Assembly: GCA_040079935.1 (NCBI GenBank)
Contig: JBEBJI010000002.1
Coordinates: 62,001 to 126,000 of the forward strand
DNA: 64,000 nt
From: Methylotenera_A sp040079935
Lineage (GTDB): Bacteria > Pseudomonadota > Gammaproteobacteria > Burkholderiales > Methylophilaceae
Direction of reading: 5' to 3'
The position numbers and the translations under genes were made by a program. Below are positions 7,400 through 15,287 of the stretch, one piece after another; positions within the stretch are counted from its first letter, which is position 1; the number at the start of each line of letters is the position of its first letter. The notes beneath the pieces were generated by a model, which was not told the origin of the DNA, did not search any database, and saw only the letters and a program-made list of their open reading frames with translations.

Positions 7400-8682
7400 T
7401 TTACAATTTTAGCAAACTCTTCAAAATAATTCGGGAAAGTTTTAGCGACGCATTTGGGGTCGTTAATGATAATCGGTACGCCGCCCAGTGAAACCAACGA
7501 AAAACACATCGCCATGCGATGGTCGTCGTAGGTGTCAATCACCGCATTAGGTGTGAGCTTGGCGGGAGGTGTAATTTTGATGAAATCTGCGCCTTCCTCA
7601 ACAATCGCACCCAGTTTGCGCAACTCGTTTGCCATGGCCGCGATGCGGTCGGTTTCTTTCACGCGCCAACTGGCGATGTTGCGCAACGTCGTCGTGCCGT
7701 CGGCAAATAGCGCTAGAATCGCCAACGTCAGGGCTGCGTCAGGAATATGATTACAATCCAAATCGATGCTCTGCAAGCCAATATCCATGCGCCTTGCAGA
7801 GCATGCATTATTAGCATTGTATTCAATCTCTGCACCCATTAGTTTTAATGCTTCAGCAAATTTAATATCGCCTTGAATGCTGTTTTGGCCGACACCTTGT
7901 ACTGTAACTTTGCCGCCAATCGCGCCAGCAGCCAAAAAATATGAGGCGCTGGAGGCGTCACCTTCTACAAAAATCTTTTTAGGAGAAAGAAAATTTGCAT
8001 TGGCTGGAATGGTAAATTTTTGCCAACCATCGCGCTGCACATGTACACCAAATTTCGCCATTAAATTGAGCGTAATTTCAATGTAAGGTTTAGATATCAA
8101 TTCGCCTACCACTTCAATCGTGGCTAGTTGCTTGGTAAGTGGTAGCGCCATTAAAAGCGCGGTTAAAAATTGGCTAGAAACGTCACCGCGGATTTTAATG
8201 GGCTTACTGACATCAATATTGGCGGGCGAGATTTTAAGCGGCGGAAACCCTTCATTTTCTAGGTATTCGATATTCGCGCCAATTTGGCGTAAGGCATCCA
8301 CCAGATCGCCAATCGGGCGTTCGTGCATGCGCGACACGCCGTGCAGATAAAAATATCCGTTAGATAAAGCCAGTGCGGCAGTGAGTGGGCGAAACGCCGT
8401 GCCTGCGTTGCCTAGAAACAACTCGGCATCTTTATTGGGAAAGTTGCCGCCGCAGCCATGCACGCGCCAATCGGTTTCATTCAACTTTTTAAGCTTTACG
8501 CCCAATTTTTCCAGCGCCTCCAACATTCTGGCCGTATCGTCAGAAACCAGTAAGTCGCGAATTTCAGTTGTGCCATTTGCTAAGGCGGCGAGCAATAAGG
8601 TACGGTTGGAAATGCTTTTTGAGCCTGGTAATTTTACTGTGCCTTCGGCGTGGCTGGAGGCAGGTAGATGTAATTGTTCCAT
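7396..8682 (-). CDS. aroA: 3-phosphoshikimate 1-carboxyvinyltransferase (EPSP synthase)
   Basis: Sixth step of the shikimate pathway: PEP plus shikimate-3-phosphate to EPSP. 428 residues. Motifs in order: LPGSKSISNRTLLLAAL (K22 in the PEP/S3P site), LFLGNAGTAFRPL (glyphosate-sensitive class I form, with Phe in place of the usual Met), RPIGDL, DVSSQFLTALL, EGDASSASYFLA, RVKETDRI and TYDDHRMAM. It overlaps cmk by 4 bp and is 2 bp from tyrA. A perfect copy of the dispersed palindromic element lies in frame at 7766-7804, giving the peptide SARRMDIGLQS shortly before the CNHIPDA motif, in a loop that is about three residues longer than in E. coli as I recall it. Confidence 0.97.
   Translation of the reverse strand: MEQLHLPASSHAEGTVKLPGSKSISNRTLLLAALANGTTEIRDLLVSDDTARMLEALEKLGVKLKKLNETDWRVHGCGGNFPNKDAELFLGNAGTAFRPLTAALALSNGYFYLHGVSRMHERPIGDLVDALRQIGANIEYLENEGFPPLKISPANIDVSKPIKIRGDVSSQFLTALLMALPLTKQLATIEVVGELISKPYIEITLNLMAKFGVHVQRDGWQKFTIPANANFLSPKKIFVEGDASSASYFLAAGAIGGKVTVQGVGQNSIQGDIKFAEALKLMGAEIEYNANNACSARRMDIGLQSIDLDCNHIPDAALTLAILALFADGTTTLRNIASWRVKETDRIAAMANELRKLGAIVEEGADFIKITPPAKLTPNAVIDTYDDHRMAMCFSLVSLGGVPIIINDPKCVAKTFPNYFEEFAKIVK
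7766..7804. repeat. Dispersed palindromic element, best-preserved copy, inside aroA
   Basis: Perfect 12-bp inverted repeat ATGCTCTGCAAG (7766-7777) / CTTGCAGAGCAT (7793-7804) around a 15-base loop that contains AATATCCATGC. Read on the minus strand as ARRMDIGLQS within AroA. Confidence 0.85.
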
Positions 8683-8684
8683 AT

Positions 8685-9545
8685 TTATTGCGACTTGCCC
8701 CAGTCGTTACGCGCTTGGCTGGCGCGCTCAAACAGCGCTAGCAAGCCCGCACTGTCTCCATTATTAAGCAATTGTTTTAATTGATTTAATTCGCTTTCAA
8801 AAGCATTAATTTCGCTTAATAAAGCGCTTTTATTGGCAAGTGAAATATCGCGCCACATTTCGGGCGAGCTACCTGCAATGCGCGTGAAATCTCTAAATCC
8901 ACTCGCCGCGAAGTTGAATAATTGTGCGGCGTTAGGGCGCGAGGCAATTTCGTTCACCAGCGCAAACGCGAGCAAATGCGGTAAATGGCTCACGGCCGCG
9001 AAGATGCTATCGTGCGTTTCTGCGCTCATTTTACTTACGTTAGCGCCACATTTTTGCCATAAATCGGCAATGCCAGCAACCGCGCCCCTATTGGTCTCTG
9101 GCGATGGTGTTAATACAACATTTTTGCCTAAAAATAAGTCAGCTTTTGCTGCACTAACACCACTTTTCTCTGCGCCTGCAATCGGGTGGCCGCCGACAAA
9201 TTGGCTGAATTGATCGCCCAAAATTTCACGCGCTGTCGCCAAAATATCGCTTTTGGTGCTACCCGCGTCGGTGATGATGGTTTTAGCATTTAAATGCGGT
9301 TTGATGCTTTGCAAAATGCTAGCAGTTTGCGCAACAGGTGCTGCAATAAGGATTAAATCAGCATCGCTGCAAGCCTTATGGATATTGGTTTCTAGAGCAT
9401 CAATTACGTTTAACTTTAGCGCTTCATTTAAGCCTTTTTCACTTCTGCCAACGCCGATAATATGCGTGTTTTCGCCTGCTTTTTTCAAAGTAAGTGCAAC
9501 AGAGCCACCAATCAAGCCCACACCAAAGATGACGAGTTTTTTCAA
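8685..9545 (-). CDS. tyrA: Prephenate dehydrogenase
   Basis: Oxidative decarboxylation of prephenate to 4-hydroxyphenylpyruvate in tyrosine synthesis, NAD(P)-dependent. The Rossmann motif FGVGLIGGS is near the N-terminus, followed by DAGSTKS, GGHPIAGAEKSG and SHLPHLLAFAL, all diagnostic. I place the start at the TTG at 9545 (KKLVIFGVG, about 286 residues) because homologues begin just there; an in-frame GTG at 9626 would add 27 residues, overlap bpt by 19 bp and make 313 residues. Neither start has a good ribosome binding site. The gene precedes aroA by 2 bp. A diverged palindromic element copy lies at 9361-9400. Confidence 0.92.
   Translation of the reverse strand: MKKLVIFGVGLIGGSVALTLKKAGENTHIIGVGRSEKGLNEALKLNVIDALETNIHKACSDADLILIAAPVAQTASILQSIKPHLNAKTIITDAGSTKSDILATAREILGDQFSQFVGGHPIAGAEKSGVSAAKADLFLGKNVVLTPSPETNRGAVAGIADLWQKCGANVSKMSAETHDSIFAAVSHLPHLLAFALVNEIASRPNAAQLFNFAASGFRDFTRIAGSSPEMWRDISLANKSALLSEINAFESELNQLKQLLNNGDSAGLLALFERASQARNDWGKSQ
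9361..9400. repeat. Dispersed palindromic element, copy in tyrA
   Basis: GCATCGCTGCAAGCC, then ATGGATATTGG, then TTTCTAGAGCAT. Read in TyrA as DALETNIHKACSD. The surrounding protein has about the normal length here, so this copy could be an old, length-neutral one or a partial resemblance. Confidence 0.5.
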
Positions 9546-9607
9546 AAGGAATAATGCGGAAAAATTAAAAAACGAAATTGTAGCACGTGATAGGTGCTTA
9601 TTGAGCG

Positions 9608-10348
9608 CTAACCTTGTGATACCCACTCTCCATCTATCAACTTTTCTTGTGGTTTAAACGCTTGTTTATAAGCCATTTTTTGGCTTTCTGCAATCCAATA
9701 GCCTAAATACAAATAAGGCAGGCCGATGCTTTTTGTCCATTCTGCCAGCCACATAATGGAGTGGGTTCCATAGCTGGATTTGGCGTCAGTGGCATCGTAA
9801 AACGTGTAAACCGCAGAAACGCCGTCGCGCACTACATCAATGACGCTGACGATTTTGACTTGGTTTGTAGCGTCGCGAAATTCAATCATCAGGCTTTCTA
9901 CGTTGCTCATACACAAAAATTGCAAGTATTGGTTCTCACCTTCATCTGCGTCGGTGGGCACGCTCAACTCTGGCTCGGCATGACGTAATTTTTGGTAGCT
10001 GGTATAAAGCTCAAAGTGACTTTGAATATAGCCAAGCGGCAATATGCGCGCCGTTAAATTAGCATGTTGCTTGAAGGCACGTTTTTGGCTGCGCGCAGGT
10101 GTAAGTTCGTTTAAGACCAATCTAATCGCAATACAAGCGTTGCAGTTAAAGCAATGTGGACGATACGCAAATTTGCCACTGCGCCGAAACCCTTGTTGAA
10201 TAAGGCCACTGTAGATATTGGAATCGACTAAATGATGTGGTGCGGCGATTAAACTTTGCGCGAGTTTATCGGGCAAATAGCCGCATTTGTACGGCGTGGT
10301 GACGTAAAATTGTAATTTATGAAGCGCAGGTTCGCTGGGCAATGTCAT
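9608..10348 (-). CDS. bpt: Aspartate/glutamate leucyltransferase (arginyl-tRNA-protein transferase family)
   Basis: 246 residues. Transfers leucine from Leu-tRNA to proteins with N-terminal Asp or Glu, marking them for ClpAP in the bacterial N-degron pathway. The cysteine motifs CGYLPDKLA near residue 22 and CFNCNAC near residue 60 are those of the ATE/Bpt family, and the C-terminal half has YLGYWI, QKMAYK and PQEKL as in other members. It lies 5 bp downstream of aat, the other transferase of the same pathway, on the same strand. I chose Bpt rather than eukaryote-type ATE because of the bacterial length and the pairing with aat. Confidence 0.93.
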   Translation of the reverse strand: MTLPSEPALHKLQFYVTTPYKCGYLPDKLAQSLIAAPHHLVDSNIYSGLIQQGFRRSGKFAYRPHCFNCNACIAIRLVLNELTPARSQKRAFKQHANLTARILPLGYIQSHFELYTSYQKLRHAEPELSVPTDADEGENQYLQFLCMSNVESLMIEFRDATNQVKIVSVIDVVRDGVSAVYTFYDATDAKSSYGTHSIMWLAEWTKSIGLPYLYLGYWIAESQKMAYKQAFKPQEKLIDGEWVSQG

Positions 10349-10353
10349 GCTGA

Positions 10354-11040
10354 TTAGTTTACCAATATTTTTAGCAGTTTTGCAAAATCTTCACTTTCAA
10401 TTTCGCGTCCGCCAAAGCTTGTTAAAAGTGGCGTTTTCATTTGACAATCTATCATATCAACACCTTGATTTTTAAGGTGATTGACTAAATGTACAAAGGC
10501 AATTTTTGAGGCGTCGGTGACGTGATGAAACATACTTTCACCATAAAACATACGGCCGATTTTTACGCCGTAACAGCCGCCGACCAACCTGCCGTCAAGC
10601 CAGCTTTCTGCACACGTTGCATAACCTAGGCGATATAATTCGCAATATGCTGCAATCATGTCGGGCGAAATCCAAGTGCCAGATTGCGTACTCCTAGGCG
10701 TTTGACTACAGGCAGTAATGACAGCCTGGAAGGCAGTATCCATGCGGGTTTCGAAGGCGTTATTTTTAAGTGTTTTTTTAAGCGAATTTGATATTTTTAA
10801 TTCGTTTGGAAACAACACCATGCGTGGGTTCGGGCTCCACCACATGATGGGTTCATTCTCATTAAACCATGGGAAAATACCTTGTTTATAAGCGCTCAAA
10901 AGTCGCGTGGCAGATAAATCACCACCAATTGCGATTAAGCCATTTGGCTCTTTAAGCGCTTGGTTTAATGGTGGAAATTCGCAGTCGTCATCAATCGCCG
11001 CGACGCGACCAGTTTCCAGTTGGTAATATCCTGTACTCAA
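10354..11040 (-). CDS. aat: Leucyl/phenylalanyl-tRNA--protein transferase
   Basis: 228 residues. Adds Leu or Phe from aminoacyl-tRNA to proteins with N-terminal Lys or Arg for ClpS/ClpAP degradation, cytoplasmic. Typical motifs: FPPLNQALKEPNGLIAIGGDL, YKQGIFPWF, PIMWWSPNPRMVLFP, GTWI and VGGCYGV..GRMFYGESMF. The start overlaps the stop of the upstream metallochaperone gene by 4 bp, and bpt follows, so the three are probably one transcription unit. Confidence 0.96.
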   Translation of the reverse strand: MSTGYYQLETGRVAAIDDDCEFPPLNQALKEPNGLIAIGGDLSATRLLSAYKQGIFPWFNENEPIMWWSPNPRMVLFPNELKISNSLKKTLKNNAFETRMDTAFQAVITACSQTPRSTQSGTWISPDMIAAYCELYRLGYATCAESWLDGRLVGGCYGVKIGRMFYGESMFHHVTDASKIAFVHLVNHLKNQGVDMIDCQMKTPLLTSFGGREIESEDFAKLLKILVN

Positions 11041-11249
11041 GTTACTTCTGCACCGATTCGATAATCGCCGATTGCCTCTAACACAGCATTCAATGTTTCA
11101 ATATTTGCAGTTGGTCCTGTAAGTATAACCTGAGGAGGCTTCAATGTTACTTCAACTGCATCTGCATATGGCGCTAAAGTAGCCTTAACTTTGGCAACAC
11201 AGTGGTTGCAACTTAGGCCAGAAATCGAGTAAATTGTGTGTGTTTTCAT
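11037..11249 (-). CDS. CopZ-like heavy-metal-associated (HMA) domain protein
   Basis: 70 residues forming one HMA fold. The metal-binding loop is GLSCNHC (C14, C17), the CxxC arrangement of copper chaperones and P-type ATPase N-terminal domains. The rest (AKVKATL, AVEVTL, PPQVILTG, LNAVLEAIGD) follows the usual beta-alpha-beta-beta-alpha-beta order. No P-type ATPase is adjacent; instead it overlaps aat by 4 bp, an unusual pairing. Cytoplasmic copper carrier is the likely role; metal identity is inference. Confidence 0.88.
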   Translation of the reverse strand: MKTHTIYSISGLSCNHCVAKVKATLAPYADAVEVTLKPPQVILTGPTANIETLNAVLEAIGDYRIGAEVT

Positions 11250-11353
11250 TGCATTAACTATAATCTATAAAAACCGTGTAAGCTGTAATTTAATAGCAGG
11301 TGATTTAATAACAATAAGTTTAAAACATAAATTTTCGGGGAAGTGATTTATTT

Positions 11354-11563
11354 ATGAACACGATTTATAAAAAAACCCTAAAAGGGATTGAAGAAACTTC
11401 GTTGCGAAGCCAGGGCTTGCAGTTAAAGTTGAGAGAATATTTAAAGCAGGTGGATGGCGTGAAGACTGTGGATGAAATTCAACGCTCCAACCCGCACTTG
11501 CTAGAAGTAGACGTGGTGCTATTGGTGCTAAAAAATGATGGGTATATTGAACTTTTACACTAA
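11354..11563 (+). CDS. Small conserved-looking protein of unknown function
   Basis: 69 residues, no recognised domain. The ATG follows a purine-rich site (GGGGAAGTG) by about ten bases. The sequence has charged amphipathic helices (SLRSQGLQLKLREYL) and ends LLVLKNDGYIELLH, reminiscent of a small winged-helix or dimerising module. It is divergent from the HMA gene and lies 57 bp upstream of the YgiQ gene on the same strand. It is a real gene on ribosome-site and composition grounds, but I cannot name it. Confidence 0.65.
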   Translation: MNTIYKKTLKGIEETSLRSQGLQLKLREYLKQVDGVKTVDEIQRSNPHLLEVDVVLLVLKNDGYIELLH

Positions 11564-11620
11564 AAAATAAACACCATAAGTCTTTGTAATTGAATGAAAA
11601 GTGCGTAGAATGCGCGCCTT

Positions 11621-13807
11621 ATGGAGTTATATACCAATAATCTAGCCAAGCCGATCCATTCGTATCGCCCTTATTGGGCGAAACGCTTTGGTACGGCCAA
11701 AATGCTACCGATGACGCGCGCCGAAATGGACGAGCTGGGCTGGGATTCTTGTGACATTATTTTGGTCACTGGTGATGCGTATATTGACCATCCAAGCTTT
11801 GGCATGGCGTTAGTTGGGCGCTTGCTCGAGGCGCAGGGGTTCCGCGTCGGCATTATCGCGCAGCCCGATTGGCAAGATGCAAAAGCCTTCAAAGCGCTCG
11901 GCAAACCTAACCTTTATTTTGGCATCACCGCGGGCAATATGGATAGCATGGTGAATCGCTATACCGCCGACCGAAAAATCCGTTCTGATGACGCTTACAC
12001 GCCAGATGCCGCAGCAAATAAACGACCTGACCGAGCAGTTTTGGTATATTCGCAACGTTGCCGCGAGGCTTACAGCCAAGTTCCGCTAGTCATCGGCAGC
12101 ATCGAAGCCAGCCTGCGCCGCATAGCGCATTATGATTACTGGAGTGATAAAGTGCGTCGCAGCATTTTAGTCGATTCCAAAGCCGATATTTTGCTTTATG
12201 GCAACGCAGAGCGCGCGCTGGTTGAGTTAAGTCACCGCATCGCCAAAGGCGAAAAAATTAGTGATATCCAAGATATTCGCGGCACGGCGTTTTTGCGAAA
12301 ATGTATCCCAGAAGGCTGGGATGAGATTGAATCTACAAAATTAGATCGCCCTGGTACGATTGACAAGGCGATTGACCCATACGAAATGAAGATGGGCAAG
12401 GCTGATGCGAGCTGCGCGATAGAAGAGTCTAGCGCAAAACCTGTTTTGCCAGAAGGCACAAAAGCCATTGAAATCATCCGCAAGCCAAAAGCCGATAGAA
12501 GTAAACAGGTGGTGCGTTTGCCTGATTATGAAGAAGTGTCAAAAGACCCCGTTTTGTACGCCCATGCTTCGCGTGTGTTGCACCTAGAAGCTAACCCTGG
12601 CAACGCCCGTGCGCTAGTTCAAAAGCATGGCGACCGCGAGGTGTGGCTTAACCCACCGCCGATTCCGCTCACCACCAAAGAGATGGATTACGTGTACGAC
12701 ATGCCGTATGCGCGCAAACCGCACCCCATCTACAAAAACGCCAAAATCCCAGCGTGGGAGATGATACGGTTTAGTGTGAATATTATGCGCGGCTGCTTCG
12801 GTGGTTGCACTTTCTGCTCAATCACTGAGCACGAAGGCCGTATTATTCAAAGCCGTAGCGAAGAATCCATTTTGAAAGAAGTGGAAGAGATTCGCGACAA
12901 GGTGGATGGGTTTACTGGCATCATTTCTGACCTTGGCGGGCCAACTGCCAATATGTATCGCATCGCCTGCAAATCTGAAAAAATCGAACAATCGTGCCGC
13001 AAACTAAGCTGCGTTTACCCAGGCATTTGCGAGAATTTGAATACCGACCATAGTGCTCTCATTCAGCTGTACCGCAAAGCTCGCGCTATTAAAGGCGTTA
13101 AAAAGATTTTAATCGGCTCCGGCTTACGTTACGATTTAGCTGTGAAATCGCCAGAGTACGTGAAGGAGCTGGTGCAACATCACGTTGGAGGTTACTTAAA
13201 AATCGCGCCTGAACACTCTGAAGAAAACGTCTTAAGCAAAATGATGAAGCCAGGCATGGGCGCGTATGATGAATTTAAAGCAATGTTCGAAAAATTTAGC
13301 GCCGAAGTCGGAAAAAAGCAGTATCTCATTCCGTATTTTATTGCCGCGCACCCGGGCACAACGGATGAAGACATGCTGAACCTTGCGCTGTGGCTAAAAA
13401 AATATGATTTCCGGCTAGACCAGGTGCAGAACTTTACGCCGACGCCGATGGCGATGGCGACTGCTATGTATCACAGTGGTAAAAACCCGCTGCGCAAAGT
13501 GACAGCAGATTCTGACGATGTGCCGATTCCTAAAAGTGGCACGCAACGCAAGCTGCACAAAGCGTTTATTCGCTACCACGACCCCGCAAATTGGCCGATG
13601 CTGCGCGAGGCGCTTAAAAAAATGGGCAGGGCAGATTTAATCGGCAACAGCAAAAAACACTTGGTGCCGGCGTTTCAACCCGCGGTGATGGGCGCTGTAC
13701 GGCAATCGGACGGCAGTGTGTTTAAGCCTAAGGTGTTGCCAAAAGCCTTTAATAACTTTAAAAACGCCGCACGGCCTGGGTTTAGTAAAGCAAAAAAAGC
13801 GCATTAA
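11621..13807 (+). CDS. YgiQ family radical SAM protein (UPF0313)
   Basis: 728 residues, typical for the family. The radical-SAM iron-sulfur motif CFGGCTFC (CxxxCxxC) is at about residues 390-397, preceded by the N-terminal B12-binding-like region seen in YgiQ proteins (GDAYIDHPSFGMALVGRLLEAQG, then GSIEASLRRIAHYDYW). After the radical-SAM core come GGYLKIAPEH and the long C-terminal domain ending in a basic tail. The family is widespread in proteobacteria and its substrate is unknown. ATG is at 11621. Downstream is a small repeat region. Confidence 0.92.
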   Translation: MELYTNNLAKPIHSYRPYWAKRFGTAKMLPMTRAEMDELGWDSCDIILVTGDAYIDHPSFGMALVGRLLEAQGFRVGIIAQPDWQDAKAFKALGKPNLYFGITAGNMDSMVNRYTADRKIRSDDAYTPDAAANKRPDRAVLVYSQRCREAYSQVPLVIGSIEASLRRIAHYDYWSDKVRRSILVDSKADILLYGNAERALVELSHRIAKGEKISDIQDIRGTAFLRKCIPEGWDEIESTKLDRPGTIDKAIDPYEMKMGKADASCAIEESSAKPVLPEGTKAIEIIRKPKADRSKQVVRLPDYEEVSKDPVLYAHASRVLHLEANPGNARALVQKHGDREVWLNPPPIPLTTKEMDYVYDMPYARKPHPIYKNAKIPAWEMIRFSVNIMRGCFGGCTFCSITEHEGRIIQSRSEESILKEVEEIRDKVDGFTGIISDLGGPTANMYRIACKSEKIEQSCRKLSCVYPGICENLNTDHSALIQLYRKARAIKGVKKILIGSGLRYDLAVKSPEYVKELVQHHVGGYLKIAPEHSEENVLSKMMKPGMGAYDEFKAMFEKFSAEVGKKQYLIPYFIAAHPGTTDEDMLNLALWLKKYDFRLDQVQNFTPTPMAMATAMYHSGKNPLRKVTADSDDVPIPKSGTQRKLHKAFIRYHDPANWPMLREALKKMGRADLIGNSKKHLVPAFQPAVMGAVRQSDGSVFKPKVLPKAFNNFKNAARPGFSKAKKAH

Positions 13808-13810
13808 CTG

Positions 13811-13837
13811 TAGGGCGGATTAGCTTAGTGTATCCGT
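13811..13837. repeat. Possible remnant of a dispersed inverted repeat
   Basis: TAGGGCGGATTAGC followed by GTATCCGTC gives a weak GGAT/ATCC hairpin of a type often dispersed in proteobacterial genomes. The remainder of 13808-13920 shows nothing clear. Confidence 0.3.
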
Positions 13838-13920
13838 CGAAATAAAAACACCACCACATGCGGCGCAATACGCATGGCTATTGCATCCTATGCCCTATGC
13901 TTACTTCCAATCAATTATGG

Positions 13921-14331
13921 CTAGCGTAGTTTATCAAAGTAGGGCGTGTATTTTACGTGTTCTTCTTGTAGATGACTTACCCACCAAGTACGTAAAAATT
14001 TAAGCAAAATGTTTGGGTCTGCATAAAGTAAGGCCTCTTCCATAGACGCAGCAATCTTTTTCTCGAAATTTTCTTGACTCTCGATATGGTGAATAACCGC
14101 TGGATAACCAAGTTTTGTAAGCATGCCTTCTTCTGTTTTTTGATGAAACTTAGAGTAGCTTAAAAGAATATTGACGGTAGGTTTGAGTGCCGCTAACCCC
14201 CAGCCTTCTTGTATAAAGTAATAGAGTGAATTAATGGTGGCAACCAATGCGTGATGTTGTTCATTTAGAATGGGAACGCCTACGCTATGCTCATCTTTCC
14301 AGACGATGTAAAGTGGATTTATCATTGACAC
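13921..14331 (-). CDS. Bacteriohemerythrin-like protein with altered iron ligands
   Basis: 136 residues, one four-helix hemerythrin domain; normal members bind O2 at a diiron site. Helix A ligand H26 (NEQHHALV) and helix B ligands H63 and E67 (FHQKTEEGM) are present. In helix C the expected HxxxH reads H82-IES-Q86, and in helix D the expected HxxxxD reads H120-LQEE-H125, so two of seven canonical ligands are replaced (His to Gln, Asp to His). The Phe after helix C and the Tyr after helix D are kept. The iron site may be altered or lost. The gene is isolated, between the YgiQ and rsuA genes. Confidence 0.88.
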   Translation of the reverse strand: MSMINPLYIVWKDEHSVGVPILNEQHHALVATINSLYYFIQEGWGLAALKPTVNILLSYSKFHQKTEEGMLTKLGYPAVIHHIESQENFEKKIAASMEEALLYADPNILLKFLRTWWVSHLQEEHVKYTPYFDKLR

Positions 14332-14433
14332 GCTCTAAATATTGTTAGTTTTAAAAAATAAACGCTGAATATTCAGTATAAGGTTTTACTCACAAATAGT
14401 AATTGTTGAACAGCAACAGTTTGTTGTCTTAAT

Positions 14434-15159
14434 TTATAGGTTGATATTGTTTTGTAGTTTTTCTAGGTCATTATTACTTAACCAGCGCCATTCCCCCACA
14501 GCTAAATCTTCAGGCAGTTTCAGTTCACCAATTTGAATGCGCTTTAAGCCTTCCACACGGTTACTAATTGCTGCAACCATACGTTTTACTTGGTGGTATT
14601 TGCCTTCGGCTAGCGTCATGTGAATGACGCGTTCGCTGATTTGTTTTACGGCTAAAGCAGCTATGGTTTCAGCTTCATCGATTAATTTAACCCCGCCAAG
14701 AAGTGCATGGATATTGGCTTCCACAATAGGGTGTTTACATGTCACTTCGTATATTTTTGGTACTTTATGTTTGGGCGAGCTCATTTTATGAATAAATTGA
14801 CCATCGTCCGAAATCAAAATTAGCCCAGTCGTATCTTCATCCAAACGGCCGATACACTGCACATCACGTGCTACCAGCGGGTGTGGCAACAAGCTGTAAA
14901 TGGTCGGGTGGTGCTGCGTTTTGTGCGAGCACTCGTAATTACTGGGTTTGTGCATCATTAGGTACGATTTTTCTTTGTATTCCCAAGATTCACCTTTCAC
15001 CGTAAAACTTAAATTTTCCAGCTCAAATACAGCATCTGGGTCGTCACACATTTCGACATTGACGGTGATTTCTTCATTGATAATCATAACGCGGCATTGC
15101 TTGCGCGTACCAAAGCCTTGTTTGCTGAGGATGCGTTCTAAATCGAGTTTTTTAGCCAT
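14434..15159 (-). CDS. rsuA: 16S rRNA pseudouridine(516) synthase
   Basis: 241 residues. S4 RNA-binding domain at residues 1-60, then the pseudouridine synthase domain with the catalytic aspartate in GRLDEDTTGL. The RsuA-type motif EGKYHQVKRM near residue 195 and the overall length point to RsuA rather than RluB, RluE or RluF. It modifies 16S rRNA at U516 during small-subunit assembly. A palindromic element match (15 bases, AGCCAATATCCATGC) lies inside the gene at 14694-14725, read as VEANIHALLGG, without obvious length change. Confidence 0.9.
   Translation of the reverse strand: MAKKLDLERILSKQGFGTRKQCRVMIINEEITVNVEMCDDPDAVFELENLSFTVKGESWEYKEKSYLMMHKPSNYECSHKTQHHPTIYSLLPHPLVARDVQCIGRLDEDTTGLILISDDGQFIHKMSSPKHKVPKIYEVTCKHPIVEANIHALLGGVKLIDEAETIAALAVKQISERVIHMTLAEGKYHQVKRMVAAISNRVEGLKRIQIGELKLPEDLAVGEWRWLSNNDLEKLQNNINL
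14694..14725. repeat. Dispersed palindromic element, copy in rsuA
   Basis: Core GCATGGATATTGGCTT is an exact 15-16 base match to the other copies; the outer arms are degenerate. Read in frame as EANIHA. Confidence 0.5.
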
Positions 15160-15186
15160 ACAGCATTATACGATTTATTTTTGAAC

Positions 15187-15211
15187 CCCTCGCCTTGGAA
15201 AGGGGCGAGGG
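15187..15211. repeat. Palindromic repeat downstream of aqpZ
   Basis: CCCTCGCC (15187-15194) and GGCGAGGG (15204-15211) form an 8-bp inverted repeat, separate from the terminator that follows. Confidence 0.6.
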
Positions 15212-15214
15212 TGT

Positions 15215-15243
15215 AAAAAAGCCCGCACATGGCGGGCTTTTTT
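15215..15243. terminator. Rho-independent terminator downstream of aqpZ
   Basis: GCCCGC (15221-15226) / GCGGGC (15232-15237) with A run before and T run after, usable on both strands; it ends the minus-strand aqpZ transcript. Confidence 0.85.
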
Positions 15244-15253
15244 AATGTAAAGC

Positions 15254-15284
15254 CACTGGATTCCGTGTCGAGCACGGAATGACA
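15254..15284. repeat. REP-like inverted repeat (GTCATTCC family)
   Basis: ATTCCGTG (15260-15267) / CACGGAAT (15273-15280) with CACTGG and GACAG flanks. The same sequence type recurs at 40042-40070 and, with CCC arms, at 32929-32956. Confidence 0.75.
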
Positions 15285-15287
15285 GCT

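Noticed and set aside
9546..9626. Longer tyrA start (GTG at 9626)
   Set aside because: Adds 27 residues not expected in TyrA before the Rossmann motif and overlaps bpt; kept only as an alternative.
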